A DNA stretch of 64,000 bases from Pomphorhynchus laevis (Eukaryota; Acanthocephala; Palaeacanthocephala; Echinorhynchida; Pomphorhynchidae), in contig WNNJ02002138.1 in assembly GCA_012934845.2 (NCBI GenBank), positions 90,667 through 154,666 on the forward strand, given 5' to 3'. Within the stretch, counting starts at the first letter, position 1. Every line of letters begins with the position of its first letter. Below the pieces are notes generated by a model that saw only the letters and a program-made list of their open reading frames with translations, made no database searches and had not been told where the DNA came from. The position numbers and the translations under genes were made by a program. Positions 31,592 to 42,386 of the stretch are shown in pieces.

Positions 31592-31694
31592 AATGTGTGT
31601 TAAAGGTCTAAAAAATAATAATAATGAATGTGTGTTAAAGGTCTAAAAAATAATAATAATGAATGTGTGTTAAAGGTCTTAATAATAATAATAT
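31592..31694. repeat. 35-bp unit repeated three times
   Basis: GAATGTGTGTTAAAGGTCTA followed by an A/T-rich part (AATAATAATAAT) is repeated at 31592, 31627 and 31662 with almost no change. It lies upstream of the minus-strand C3 start, similar to the minisatellites upstream of C0 and C4. Confidence 0.9.
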
Positions 31695-31712
31695 TTAACT
31701 TTTGTTTTTTAT

Positions 31713-31813
31713 GCATTATTTATTATCAACACGAGAAAAAAAAACAATTTTGTTAGAGTAAATTGCAATTTACTCTAACAAAATTTTTTTCTTGTGTGTA
31801 TAATTAATAATGC
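31713..31813. repeat. 101-bp palindrome with perfect 40-bp core
   Basis: AATTTTGTTAGAGTAAATTG (31746-31765) is followed without a spacer by its exact complement (31766-31785). The arms continue outward (CACGAGAAAAAAA / TTTTTTCTTGTGTG, then GCATTATTTATTAT / ATAATTAATAATGC) with few mismatches. This could be a short foldback or MITE, or a cruciform-forming site. Confidence 0.92.
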
Positions 31814-32056
31814 CTAAAATCAGATTTCATGGCACACGAATGTAATGTTGACAGAATTTAATTTTTGTTTAGAAATAATATTTTAATTTTAAAAAATAAT
31901 AATATTTTTTTTATTTTTTATTAGTTTGTTATTTTTTATTATTTGATCTGATATATGATGTGGTTATGCAGATAAAACAACTAGATTATTACAAAAATTC
32001 ACCAAAACGAAAAAAGTGAGTAAAAAGGTTTTACTTGTAAGGTCGAGGAATAGGAG

Positions 32057-32215
32057 CCGAAACCTGATAACATGACAGTTCCTCCTGATTACCTCTAATC
32101 CTTATTTGAATACATCGTCTATAAATTTCATAACATCATATATAATTATTTATTAGTCATCTTTATTTAAATTTATATAAAAAATATGTAGACTAAGTTA
32201 TCTGATTTGATTTTT
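32057..32215 (+). repeat. Dispersed repeat X, copy 2
   Basis: Homologous at both ends to 13476-13740 (GAAACCTGATAACA... TTCCTCCTGATTACCTCTAA and ATGTAGACTAAGTTATCTGA). It is shorter in the middle and has no coding capacity. Confidence 0.7.
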
Positions 32216-32267
32216 TAACTATTTTTCATCATCATACACTTATGTTTCAGCTTTCTTCTTGGAAAGT

Positions 32268-32301
32268 AATAATGAGGAGTTATTGATAACTCCTCATTAT
32301 T
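32268..32301. repeat. Perfect 16-bp inverted repeat, 2-nt loop
   Basis: AATAATGAGGAGTTAT, then TG, then its exact complement ATAACTCCTCATTATT. It lies between repeat X and the 5' end of LINE B2. Confidence 0.9.
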
Positions 32302-32404
32302 CTCTTATTTCGGATATACTATAATTATCGATTATTCGTTTAAAGAATTATTTTGTTTTAAATAGAATTATTACATTAAAAAGTTTAATAACTAATAAAC
32401 ATAC

Positions 32405-32505
32405 AATTATTCCTGTCAGTTCAGATTATTCCTGTCAGTTCCAGATTATTCCTGTCAGTTCCAGATTATTCCTGTCAATTCCAGATTATTCCTGTAAGTT
32501 CCGCT
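32405..32505 (+). repeat. 5' UTR monomers of B2, about 5 x 20 bp
   Basis: About five copies of ATTATTCCTGTCAGTTCCAG, the same monomer that occurs sixteen times in B1, followed by the identical CpG motif (32501-32519). Confidence 0.9.
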
Positions 32506-32547
32506 CGCTACGCTCGCGGATTGAGCTCAATATATCAATAAAAGGTC

Positions 32548-33860
32548 ATGCCTAAAAAAAGCGCGATCTCAGATCCCTGTTCATGGTCAAGCATATTATA
32601 CATCGAAATTCAATGATGGTTATACCAGTTTTGAAGTTGGATGCGATTCCAAAGAATGTGATGTATAGATACTTGTTCGTGTTAAAATATTCGACCACGT
32701 AAACATTTCACTTGCGGTTTTTGTACATCAGTACGACTACTACAGTTATCCTGCTCATCTACTCTTGTATCACACACGACCACTCAGACCAATGCTGTTT
32801 TAGATGTTTCCCTCGCATCAACACTGACTTCGCACCTTATAATCCCATTATTGAACCTATTCTCTCACACATTCCTCGTTCAACTACGCACAAACCTTCA
32901 ATTAATCTTTATCATTCTAACAATGCTAACGGTAAAGCTTTTTATCTCGTACCTCCTCTTTCCTATTCCTTCCCCAATCTAAATAAATCTCAAACTTCTT
33001 TATTCTCTTCACGTACTTCTTACTCGACCTCCCCTGTATCACCTCTCAATAATTTACACCATTCCATCAAAATCATTTCCAGTAACATTTCCGATCAACT
33101 GTATCAACACTCCAATCCTGTCACTCACGCCCCAACCTATTTTAATTCTCCTTACTCTACCTCCCACGTAACACTTCCAAATAATTTACATCCTTCATTT
33201 AAAATCATATCCAGTCACATCTCTGATCAACCGATTCAACACCCCTCTCCTGTCACACTTGCTCCAACCAATATTAATTCTTTATCAAGCACCCCTGTCA
33301 TTTTCACTTCTATCTGCTCATCTACCTCGACTCCTACCAGCTCTGTCTGTCCACCACTTCCACGAAATCGTTTTCCTTCGCGCGATCGCTGTATAATCAT
33401 AACAAACGTAAAGCTTTCCTAATCTGCTTCTCCACAATCTCGCCTCGATGATGATGTATCTGCTTTCAGGTCTATCCTAGCAACCATTCTTCCTGATGAT
33501 AACCCATCACTCTTCAATAATATCGCTCCTGTATCCTTTATTCGTTTGAACAAATCCACTAAATCCAATCATCTCAGTCCTCCACTCTTAAAAATCGTTT
33601 CCCGACATAGTTCACATGCCTCTTCTGTACTCTCCCAACGTTTTAAACTTCTTACCACTTCATCTACTTGTCGTATCTTAACTGACCGCTCCCCTTCTGA
33701 TATTGCCCAGCTCAATTTAGCTCGCATTGAAAAACATCGACGTGGAACAAACGGCGAGTCATCCTTATCTATACGTAAAATCAACGGAAATTTTCACGTT
33801 CTTCACACAAGGCCAAAAATTCGATGGTGTCCCATCTCTCCCCCTTGTCTTCTTCGCTAG
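32548..33860 (+). pseudogene. LINE B2 ORF1
   Basis: Start ATG 32548, then PHD-like remnants, the Ser/Pro-rich middle (32712-33422) and the C-terminal domain (33546-33860) ending in RPKIRWCPIS. The early part has extra disruptions compared with B1. The in-frame TAA at 33420 and the early frame change are shared with B1. Confidence 0.72.
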
Positions 33861-34995
33861 TCGATCTCGCTCCTAAGCATACTTTTCGTCTTAGTCTATT
33901 CAATACTCGCTCCATTCTTCATAAAGCTGATATGCTTCTCGATATCTTCGATCAATTATTTATCGATATTCTCTGCATTACCAAATCCTGGCACTATGAC
34001 TCCGACGATCTTGCTATTCGTCGTCTATGTCGCTCTGGTTGTTCTCTAGTCGAATCAGCTCGTCAAATTACATCTCATACATCTACTGCGTCTAATCATG
34101 GCGGTATTGTTGCCATTGCTCGTCACCCAATGTCTTTACGTAAAATCAACGTTAACATCCGTTACACTTCGTTCGAATTACTCATATGCAGATTATCAAC
34201 GCCTTTCTCTCTGGAACTTGTGATTGTATACCGTCCAGGTTCAGTTGCCCCATCACGTATCTTCTTTAACGACCTTGCTGATCTAATGTCTCACTGTTCA
34301 TTGTCTTATACTCATTATTTTGTTCTCGATTACTTTAACATTCGTCCTGATCGCCCGTCTGACTCTGACTCTATCACTTTAACTAATCTTTTTTCTGATT
34401 TTAACTATAAATTACTTTCAACAAGCCCAACTCATATCCTCGGCGGTTATCTCGACATCATTGCTGTCCCTAACTGATTCAATGACTATACTTCCTTGTC
34501 AATTACTGATCCTGGTTTGTCCGATCATTTCCTTGTCACTCTTACTCTTACTCGTCTCCATCCTCCTTCTCCGCCTTTACCTTTATCTACACCAAGTCGA
34601 CCCTGGAAGCTTCTCGATATCCCTGTTCTCTGCACAGCCTTACTCAATTCTTCACTCTTTTCACTTCCTCTTAACTATCTTTCTCCCGATGATCTCTGCA
34701 TTCTGTTTGATTCTGAACTTACGTCGATCCTCAATAACCTTCCGCCTAGTCGACTTCGACGTTCCCAGCGCTTGCGCCATGCTCCCTGGTTCGATTCTGA
34801 CTGTAGTCTTTCTAAGCGTCGACTCCGTCACTCTTTTCGTATGTATAAACGCTTTCTTAAACTTTCACCCAACTCACTCTCTCCAAATCTTCGTGAATCC
34901 TACTTTTCTCAACGCCGTTCATATCTCATTCTTATACGTACTAAACGTACTCTCTTTTGGCGAAATCAACTCGAGTCATCTTCCAACTCTAAATC
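33824..34995 (+). pseudogene. LINE B2 ORF2 endonuclease half
   Basis: It begins MVSHLSPLSSSLVDLAP and covers the APE endonuclease. FNTRS, GGIVAIARHPMS, VIVYRPGSV and LSDHF are visible. The expected LGDFN reads LDYFN and the TESW reads TKSW, so catalytic residues are changed. A stop follows at 34475-34477, and the reading resumes to 34995, where the element is cut. No RT remains. Confidence 0.78.
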
Positions 34996-34998
34996 GAA

Positions 34999-35022
34999 GT
35001 TTACACTACAAGTAGTGTAAAC
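34999..35022. repeat. Hairpin at the B2 / Penelope junction
   Basis: GTTTACACTAC, then AA, then GTAGTGTAAAC, a perfect 11-bp stem, followed by two more TACACTAC copies. It lies exactly where B2 stops. Confidence 0.85.
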
Positions 35023-35260
35023 TACACTACAAGTTTACACTACAAATAGACACAAATCACCATCACACAAATTTCTTAGACATTGACATTGAAATAAAGG
35101 ACGGTAGGATGCATACTAAGATATAAAGAAAGCCGACGTGGGTTCCATCCTATATACGTACAGACAGCTCTCACCAGCAATGATAAAGAAAAATATTATA
35201 TATAATGAAGGATTAAGGGCAAGGAAAATATGATCCACTAATGAGGCCTTCGAACTTGAA

Positions 35261-35446
35261 ATGTGCAATCTTACTTATCATTTGCAAAACCGGGGATATA
35301 CAAACAGTTTAATATATGAGACTATAAATAGAGCACGAGCACAAAGTAGACAAACACTTCTAAATAAAAAGAAAAGAGATCAGAAGCAAATAAAAGTATG
35401 TGCTATGTATCCACCATGTTCTACCCAGCTCCTAAAACACTTTTGA
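35261..35446 (+). pseudogene. PLE1 RT thumb fragment
   Basis: LTYHLQNRGYTNSLIYETIN followed by ARAQSRQTLLNKKKR matches the RGY...I..RA...R..LL thumb pattern of Penelope-like RTs. The FLD and YRKPT-S-H motifs lie just upstream (35060-35175) in a neighbouring frame. Confidence 0.7.
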
Positions 35447-35520
35447 ATAATTTATTGCGAGCTTTTAAGGAAGTATCAATAATAAATCCTAATAATTTGT
35501 TCTTTGTCCTCAAAGAACTA

Positions 35521-37927
35521 CATTGTTCTTTGTCCTCAATCCCTTCACTCGTTCTAGGCGACTTCAATATCCGCCTATACCGCTCCTCTTCCACGGATTC
35601 CATCCGGTTCATCAACATTCCATCCAACTACAATTACAAACTAATCTCCACTGCCCCCACACATATACTTGGTGGGCACTCGACATCATCGCTGTCCCCG
35701 ATCATTTTGCTGCTTACACCTCACTATCCATCTCTGATCCCGGTCTATCCGATCACTTTCTTATCACCCTTGATCTCACTCACAACAACACCCCTCCTCA
35801 CACACCTACAATCCTACGTCGCCCTTGGAGAAATCTTGACCTCTCCCTTCTCCGCTCTGCCTTACTCCAATCATCTCTATCATTACCCACAATAACATAT
35901 TCATCTCCTCACGATCTCGCCTTTCTTTTCGACTATGAACTCACATCCACTCTCGATATTCTCTTGCCCTTAAAGTCTCACCCACACCGTCGCTTGCACC
36001 GTGCCCCAGGGTTTGACATCCAATGCCTACTATAAAAGCGTCGACTCCGCCATGCTTTTCGAGTCTATCACCGCTCTCTCAGACGTGATTTCCGCTCGAT
36101 CACTCCGTATTTCCGTGATTCCTATATTGCTCTTCGCCGGTCTCATCTCAACCTACTACGTACCAAATGCAATTCTTTCTAGCAGCATAAAATCATCACT
36201 TCATTCAACTCTAAGACTCTCTGGCATACTTTTAACTCAATCCTTGCTCGCTCTCCTTCGCCGTGCAACATCAATGCCAATGATTATTCGTCATTTCTCC
36301 AGACTAAAGTATCCACACTGCTCTCTCACACATCGGTCTCCATCCCATCCCACACTGCTTAGTCTACTCTTATCCTTCCGGAACTCTTTCATCTTCTCCC
36401 TGTCTCACCTACAGAAGTATCATCTGTCATCATGTCCTTGCCCAACAAAACCTCATCTGCCGATCCCCTGCCTACCCACATACTTAAATCCATATGCTCA
36501 TCGATATCCTCATTTCTCACAACCTTGTTTAACTCGTCCATCCGCAGTCGTATCTTACCATCACACTGGAAATCCGCAATCGGTCGTCCCCTCATTAAGA
36601 AACAATCGCTCGACCCCTCCCTTCCTTCTAGCTATCGCCCCATTTCACTACTCCCTACTCTTTCTAAGCTCTTAAAACGCCTCATCTTAATACAAATCAA
36701 CGCTTATCTCTCCTCATCCAATCTGTACCCTCCTTTCCTAATCCGCTTTCCGCTCTAATCACTCGACAGAAATCGCATGCATAAAAGTGTACAACGACTT
36801 ACTCATTTCTTCGTTATGATTATGGCTTTTCTTCCTCCTCCGTAGCATGGTTCGCCTCATATCTATCCGACCGTTCCTTTCGCGTCTGTTCTAATTCATC
36901 ATCCTACTCTCCCATCCCTATTTTTTGCGGGGTCCCACTAGGTTCAGTCCTAGGTCCCCTGCTTTTCTCTCTCCTGCTTGGCGATCTATCTCCGTTTATC
37001 AAACCTTACTCCTTTAAGGTCATGCAATACGCCGATGACATTCTAATCTATGCTCATGCACCCGCACATCGCATACACGATATCGGCATTTCTGCCTTGA
37101 AATGTCTTTCTTCTATTTACAAACGTCTCTCCAATCTCCATCTCGTTCTAAACCCCGAAAAGACCAAAATAATGTGGATCCTCCCCCGTAAACCAAACAT
37201 ATCTCCTCCCACTGTATATTTTGCATCATCGATCATCCCCATTGGTCCACAATCTCACTTATGCTTCCATTTCGATGATCACCTTTTCCTTAAACCCTTC
37301 GTCCGTGACAAGGTCCGCTCATCTAACTTAATTCTCCGTGACATCCGCCGTATCCGCCCCCTTATCGACTTCCGTTCTTGTATGTCTCTTTCATCGCTTC
37401 TTTTTCCTAAAATCGATTACTGCCTTAGCCTTTTCGCTAATTCACCAAAATCCATCATCCTACCTCTACAACGAATAATCAACACCGCCGTTCGAGTGCT
37501 CTTTCGTCTCCGTCGCTTCGACCACACATCCACATATCTTGCCCAACTCTCCTGACCTACCATCCACATCCGCATCAAATTCCGCCTTCTTGTTACCTTT
37601 CGTCTCATCGCTGTCGGCTCTCCATCGTTCATCAACCTTCCTTTCTTAGACTATACTCGCCCCACCTTGCTATCGCTTCGTTCCTGTCATACCCGCTTAC
37701 TCCACGTTTCTAATTACTCCAAGAACTACGGTCTCCGATCCTTCCTCCTCGCCGCCTCACTCGCCTGGAATCAACTCCCTCTCGACGTCCGCCGCGCCCC
37801 CTCCTTTATCATATTCAAACACCTCCTCCGTTCACACCTTTTCGACACCTGATTCACAGTCTTGTTTTGTTGTGGTCATGTAAGCGTGCGCTGGCACCAT
37901 TTGCCACGTTAAAATAAATCTTTTTTT
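35521..37927 (+). mobile_element. LINE family B copy B3, 5'-truncated, inside PLE1
   Basis: It starts within the endonuclease (SLVLGDFNIRLYRSS) and runs through the RT to the 3' UTR ending in AAAATAAATC plus seven T. AACTA at 35516-35520 and 37928-37932 is the likely target-site duplication. The sequence is a diverged subfamily relative to B1/B2. Its 3' UTR matches the short insertion B5. Confidence 0.85.
35545..37852 (+). pseudogene. LINE B3 ORF2 remnants
   Basis: Endonuclease end (THILGG, LDIIAVPD, LSDHFL), RT fingers (IKKQSLDPSLPSSYRPIS, 36595), GVPLGSVLGPLLFSLLLGD (about 36930) and QYADDILIYAHAPAH (37022). The C-terminal domain ends in LAWNQLPLDVRRAPS at 37852. The RT motif A stretch near 36800 appears deleted, and the frame changes several times. 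It is not functional. Confidence 0.78.
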
Positions 37928-37934
37928 AACTAGA

Positions 37935-38480
37935 ATGCCAACGAGCACAGCTTATAGACACTTTCACAAATTACAAATTAATCGTTTTTTTTTAAAAGAA
38001 AAACCGGTAACATATTTCACAAACTTTTGCAATATTAGGAAATTACTTGTACACTCGGGAATGAGAAAAGAATTTAATAACAAAGAGTACGTTGGAGTCA
38101 ACCAGTGCAGAAAGTCACGTTGTAAGTGCTGTCTTGAAATCCAAGAAGGTCAATATTTTCAAAGCACAAAAACGAAACTACAATACAAGATCAAACGAAA
38201 TTATTTGTTTAAAAGTGAAGGAGTAGTATATCTAGCAACCTGTAAGAGTTGTAAACAACAATATGTTGGTGAAACAAAACGCCAATTGAAAGACCGATTA
38301 ACAAATCGAAGGGCAGATATCAAGTCATCAATATCGGGTAAAAATGAAAATTACAAAGTGTCAATAGATGATGACAATGTTCCTAAAAAATTTAACACGG
38401 ACGGTGTAGTAGCGGACTGTATAGAATACCCGTCACATGAGTTCGTTACAACAATAATCAGCGCAGATATCAAAGGATAG
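37935..38480 (+). pseudogene. PLE1 C-terminal GIY-YIG endonuclease
   Basis: An open 181-codon stretch. It has CRKSRCKCCLEI (Cys motif), then GVVYLATCKSCKQQYVGETK, RQLKDRLTNRRADIKS. The VYL...YVGET...R pattern is the GIY-YIG fold, and the CxxC inside it is typical for Penelope-like elements. NFCNIRKLLVHSG upstream matches the linker between RT and nuclease. The nuclease makes the priming nick. The domain itself looks undamaged, but the element is incomplete. Confidence 0.85.
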
Positions 38481-38511
38481 TGTGAACGTACCACAGTAGA
38501 AGACTACTGAG

Positions 38512-40541
38512 GACCTTGAATTTCGTCAGAACAGAATTTCTTGGGAAGTGCTCTATAGCCGCTTGAAAGAAGGTCACTCTGATCGGATCAAAGTGAAACC
38601 TCCTTCGAAGCAATGTATCTTCATCAATTCTCTAACGAATTAGGTCATGAGAGGTGGACAATTGCTGGCGCAACTGCTTCGTGCAGAGGGGTTTTAACAA
38701 TCACCTCGAGTGAAGCAGTAAAATGTCGAGGATAGAATTTGTTGATATGCAATGAAAGGTAGGGGATGGAAGTTTGTGAATAAGATAACCGTTCCTAGCT
38801 TTGCGAAGTGCTGCATTAATCCAACGACCAGTTCTGTCGTTGAAATCCCCAAGTGTCATGTCATAACCGCTGTCAATAATACTATCCAGGAGGTCACGAT
38901 TTTTGTGAATTTCCCCTGGTCGGATGTAGACATTGGCTAGACTGAGGTGTTTACCGTTCTTACTGAGGGCAAACTACTAAACAAGACATGGCTGGACATG
39001 AATAGTTTAATAGGAGGGAGGATCTTAACAAGCACTTAACTAATCTCAAGAGTCATTGAGATGAAGAGGAGGGAGGTGGGGTTATGTACGGAGTATAGTG
39101 GGAACAGATATGCTTTGGGATAAATTAAGTAATGTCCTGAGGAAGACGGATAGACCGCGTCTCCTGAAGGACTATAACATCTGCATCTCTACCAGATAAA
39201 AGTCTAAGGGCAGAAGCACCTCCCGAATTCCACTAAAGGACATTCAGTGAAAAAGGCTCACGAGTTCTCTGCATTGTGATGGATTTTTTGGATGGGGGAT
39301 TGCCTACCTAGACAGAGCTAGGTGCAGGAAGGTTATCCTTCCCGCCACCAGCTCCGTACAGGGTAGGTACTTTTGCCCGGGCAGCATCTTTATGTCCCCT
39401 TATAGTCTTATCCTTCAATAGTTTCCTAATATTTAAAGGAGAATGGGAGTATTGGCCGAAGCCCCCTTTTCTTTGAAGACGGTATTACTGCATTATCCGG
39501 AACAGCCGGTGCCGTGAGGAGGGCACCGAGCAGAGTCTTGACTAACTCCTCAGTCTGTTTCTTATTCACATCGGCACGGAAGTCTATGGCTCTAAAGATG
39601 TCGGCGTCCTGCATTCTTGACCCGACGTTAGAATGCAAGGCAGCTGCTTTGGCAAAAGAGGCTGGTTTCTTGGCAGCTGTTCATCAGAATTTGTTGACAT
39701 AATCTTTGAACACTTTAGACCTCCTGCTCCAGGCAGGGTGATACCCCCCCACAGTTGGAGCAGGATGAGTGTCCGTGCATTTACAGCCTCCATTACGGCC
39801 ATGCAGGATAAGGAGCTACACACCCCCACATGTAGTCGGTAGGGTGCAGCTGGAAGCTCAGTGCCCTCACTTATGGTACCGACTACAGTTGGGGTATGTA
39901 AACTCCTCCCTGCCAACTATTTTAAATGATAAAGTGAAGGCCAAAAATGGATTATTAGCCGATCTAACGAGTATTTCAGCATGATCAATCGCTGCAGAAC
40001 CGAAAACGATCGTTAAGGGGAAGTCATTCTTTCCCATAAGTTGGCGAAGACTGAAAATTTCGAACTTACCTTTTAGTAATGCAATATCAGCCTCTTCTAG
40101 GTGGGCCGGGTGATTTGATATCTTGACCAAGGCCATGATTGGTTTTTGTGCAAAAGATCCAAATTCTGACAAATTAGATTCAAAATATTCAGAATAGCTT
40201 TTAAGATATCTAGGCGAGGCAAAAGAAATTTTTATTTCGGATTCACTGTATCGGACAGAGTTAAAAACAACTCTTTTTTAGTTCCGTAGAATATTTCCTG
40301 TGAAAAATATTGAACAATAAGTGTCTTTCAATGAGTTTTGAAATCTTTATAATACCCAAATTTGTAAGTTTGGGAATGGGGGAAGTAACTCCCCATCGTC
40401 ACAAACAAAAGAAACTGTACTAACCTTTTGCTTGCAGTGTGTATCATCTGAGAATACCTGATATTATTCTTTTTCGTTGACTTTTGACGTTTCGTAAGCA
40501 GGAATTTTGCTGGAATTGCAATTGCTTTGAATCTCCGACAT
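38512..40541 (-). pseudogene. A4 inverted segment: ORF1 and endonuclease
   Basis: ORF1 starts at the ATG at 40541 (minus). It continues through FPHSQTYKFGYYKDF and the DIALLKGKFEIFSLRQL region (40172-39867). The CCHC zinc-knuckle area follows (CSRYHK near 39870), with the C-terminal coiled part at 39638-39426. The endonuclease (LNVLQWN-type start about 39270, NDRTGR region about 38830) runs to the ORF2 linker FHFDPIRVTFFQAAIEHFPR at about 38530. Many frame changes make it nonfunctional. Confidence 0.78.
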
Positions 40542-40572
40542 GTTGGTTTTTTATACTTATGAATGTATGCTT

Positions 40573-42225
40573 TAAAAGGTCGCATATAAATCCCACTCCA
40601 ACAAAACTCAAGGTCCTAGCTAAAATGCTACACCTTTCTAATCTCTCTGTTTACGCCAGACAAGCCCTCTCGAACGAATACTGGATCACCAGATATAGGT
40701 TTCAGCTGAGTAGGGCTAAGGCAAGCATTTCTCGCCTTAGCCCTTCTCAGTCTTCCTTCTGAAAAATATTCAAAAAGGAGAAGTTTGTCTGTTGAAAGGA
40801 TAGAGCTTTAGGCTGGATTGGTAGAACAGGCCTTGATAAAGTGTTGGATGAGTCACTATCCCCACACAATTATGGAGCCACTCAATCACCCCAACCAATC
40901 CCGTCTTGGTGTGACTTCAGGAGTAGGGACTTATCTGTTACAGATATCCTTAACTCCTGGGACCACTCCCGGGCACCTCCAGAACCCACGCGCCACTCTC
41001 CACTCGTATCTGTCAGCTTTTGACAGATAGTCAGAGAAAGGAAGTCGCCATAACAATGCTATTAGCCTCCCTGTCTGACATTGCAACATTAATATTAGCC
41101 GTCGAGTATTTTTACCTAAAAAGAAGTCGATTACATGTCCAAAAGAGCTGCGGCCTATTTCAATTCAAAACTACCTCATCTCCATTTACGAAAAAGCGCT
41201 TGCGCGTAAAATCCGCGACCATCTAAGTAGGCGAAATTTAATCCCACCAGGTTTTCATGGGTATGTAAAAGATCGCTCGGTCCATTCATCAATAGGTGAA
41301 GTGCAACAGTTTTGTAAAGATAACAGTCATCAGCTTGCTGTGGCTGTCTTTCTTGTCTTTTCGGCTGCTTTTGACCGCATTTCAATCCCTTTTGTTATCA
41401 CTTCTCTCAGGTCCCTCGGGTTGCCTGCGAGAGTTGTTAACAGGGTGGAAATATTGCTGTACACAAAGCGATTCTTCTATGAAGACGACCCAGATGCACG
41501 TCAGTTCTACCGTATTACAGGTGTGTCTCAAGGCTCCCCACTTTCTCCAATCTTGAATCTTGCTGCCTCTATTGAACTCTACAAAAAATTCAAACGCGAT
41601 CAACATATTTTGGTATACGCTGATTATACCACAGCCCTGTTCTTGGACGCAGGTGCAAAGATATAGTCTCTAACATCAGCCGTTTCTTTACTAGATTAAA
41701 TGATCAGCTGCCCTTGTCCAACCTTGTTTTAAACTCCTCCAAATCGCAGGTGGTTGTCTTTCATAGCGCTCCTGCGACAAGGAAAAAACTAAAGAGATTA
41801 GCACTCTCTGCTCTAACTTCTATCCTGACTAATCAACCACTCTCTACCTTCACAAGTCGAGTAAGATACCCGGGGTTCACCATTACGGTGAACTGGTCAG
41901 CAAAAGCTAACCTGGATAGACTAAAACGTATCCTGAAGAAAGCTAGATGGGCCCTGAAACGGGCCCAACATCTGTCATTGGAAGAGAAAACCCAAGTGCG
42001 CCTCTGGGGTATTTGGGCTATCTGGGGATTGGTCTTCTTTTCAAGAGGACGTCCCTCAGAACAAAGACTAAGATTTCTTAAGCTCCTCATCTTGGTATTA
42101 CCAGACATCGCCCGCCTTGATTGGATTATTCGGAGGGGGGGGTGAAAGACCCTGAATGGCTCAGTCGAAGGGCGGCGTGTTGGATTGGCTGGGGGCTCAG
42201 ATCCCGCTGGACCTGAGGCCTTAAA
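40573..42225 (+). pseudogene. A4 sense segment: linker, RT and C-terminus
   Basis: NPTPTKLKVLAKMLHLSNLS begins the segment. RT motifs are VAVFLVFSAAFDRISIPF (41340), GVSQGSPLSPILNLAAS (41520) and HILVYADYTTALFLD, where the catalytic YADD reads YADY. The C-terminus is VNWSAKANLDRLKRILKKAR and RLWGIWAIWGLVFFSRGRP. Frames 41301-41666 and 41714-42145 are separated by stops. Confidence 0.8.
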
Positions 42226-42386
42226 GATTGGTGAAGACCTAAATCTCGACTCAGCTAAATTTTTAATTCCTGTATTTTCGATACAAGTTCCTTTTTATTT
42301 TATTTTTTTAGTTGTTATATTACCCTAAGTTTTGTTATTTAAGAAAATCTTTATCTTTATCTTAGAAGAACATACTCGAACAAAAC

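Larger units (their letters stand above)
32385..34995 (+). mobile_element. LINE family B copy B2, 3'-truncated
   Basis: It has the same order as B1: CTAATAAACATACA start, about five 20-bp monomers, CpG motif, ORF1 and ORF2. It is nearly identical to B1 from about 3940 to 6200. It ends abruptly after SSNSKS in ORF2 at 34995, where a Penelope-like element begins. No continuation was found beyond that element, so the 3' half is lost. Confidence 0.88.
35023..38503 (+). mobile_element. Penelope-like element PLE1, split by LINE B3
   Basis: The left part (35040-35520) encodes the RT palm/thumb: NFLDIDIEIKDGRMHTKI, RKPTWVPSYIRTDSSH and then LQNRGYTNSLIYETINRARA. The right part (37928-38503) encodes the C-terminal GIY-YIG nuclease. 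Both are in the same orientation and in the normal Penelope order, with the LINE B3 (35521-37927) between them. The 5' portion of the RT is absent and replaced by B2. It is an incomplete copy and inactive. Confidence 0.82.
38504..42362 (+). mobile_element. LINE family A copy A4 with inverted 5' half (twin priming)
   Basis: The left segment 38504 to about 40572 is antisense and covers the 5' UTR, ORF1 and endonuclease. The right segment from about 40573 to 42362 is sense and covers the linker, RT and 3' end. The segments meet element-5'-end to internal, exactly as twin priming predicts. About 45 bp of element (the TYLFSQATAIL region) is missing between them. TAGAAGA at 38497-38503 and 42363-42369 is a target-site duplication that encloses both halves, so one event made both. 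The ORFs are broken. Confidence 0.9.

Noticed and set aside
38752-38940. Plus-strand 62-codon frame, also seen on the minus strand at 43967-44155
   Set aside because: It recurs only because it is antisense to the family A endonuclease in copies A4 and A2.
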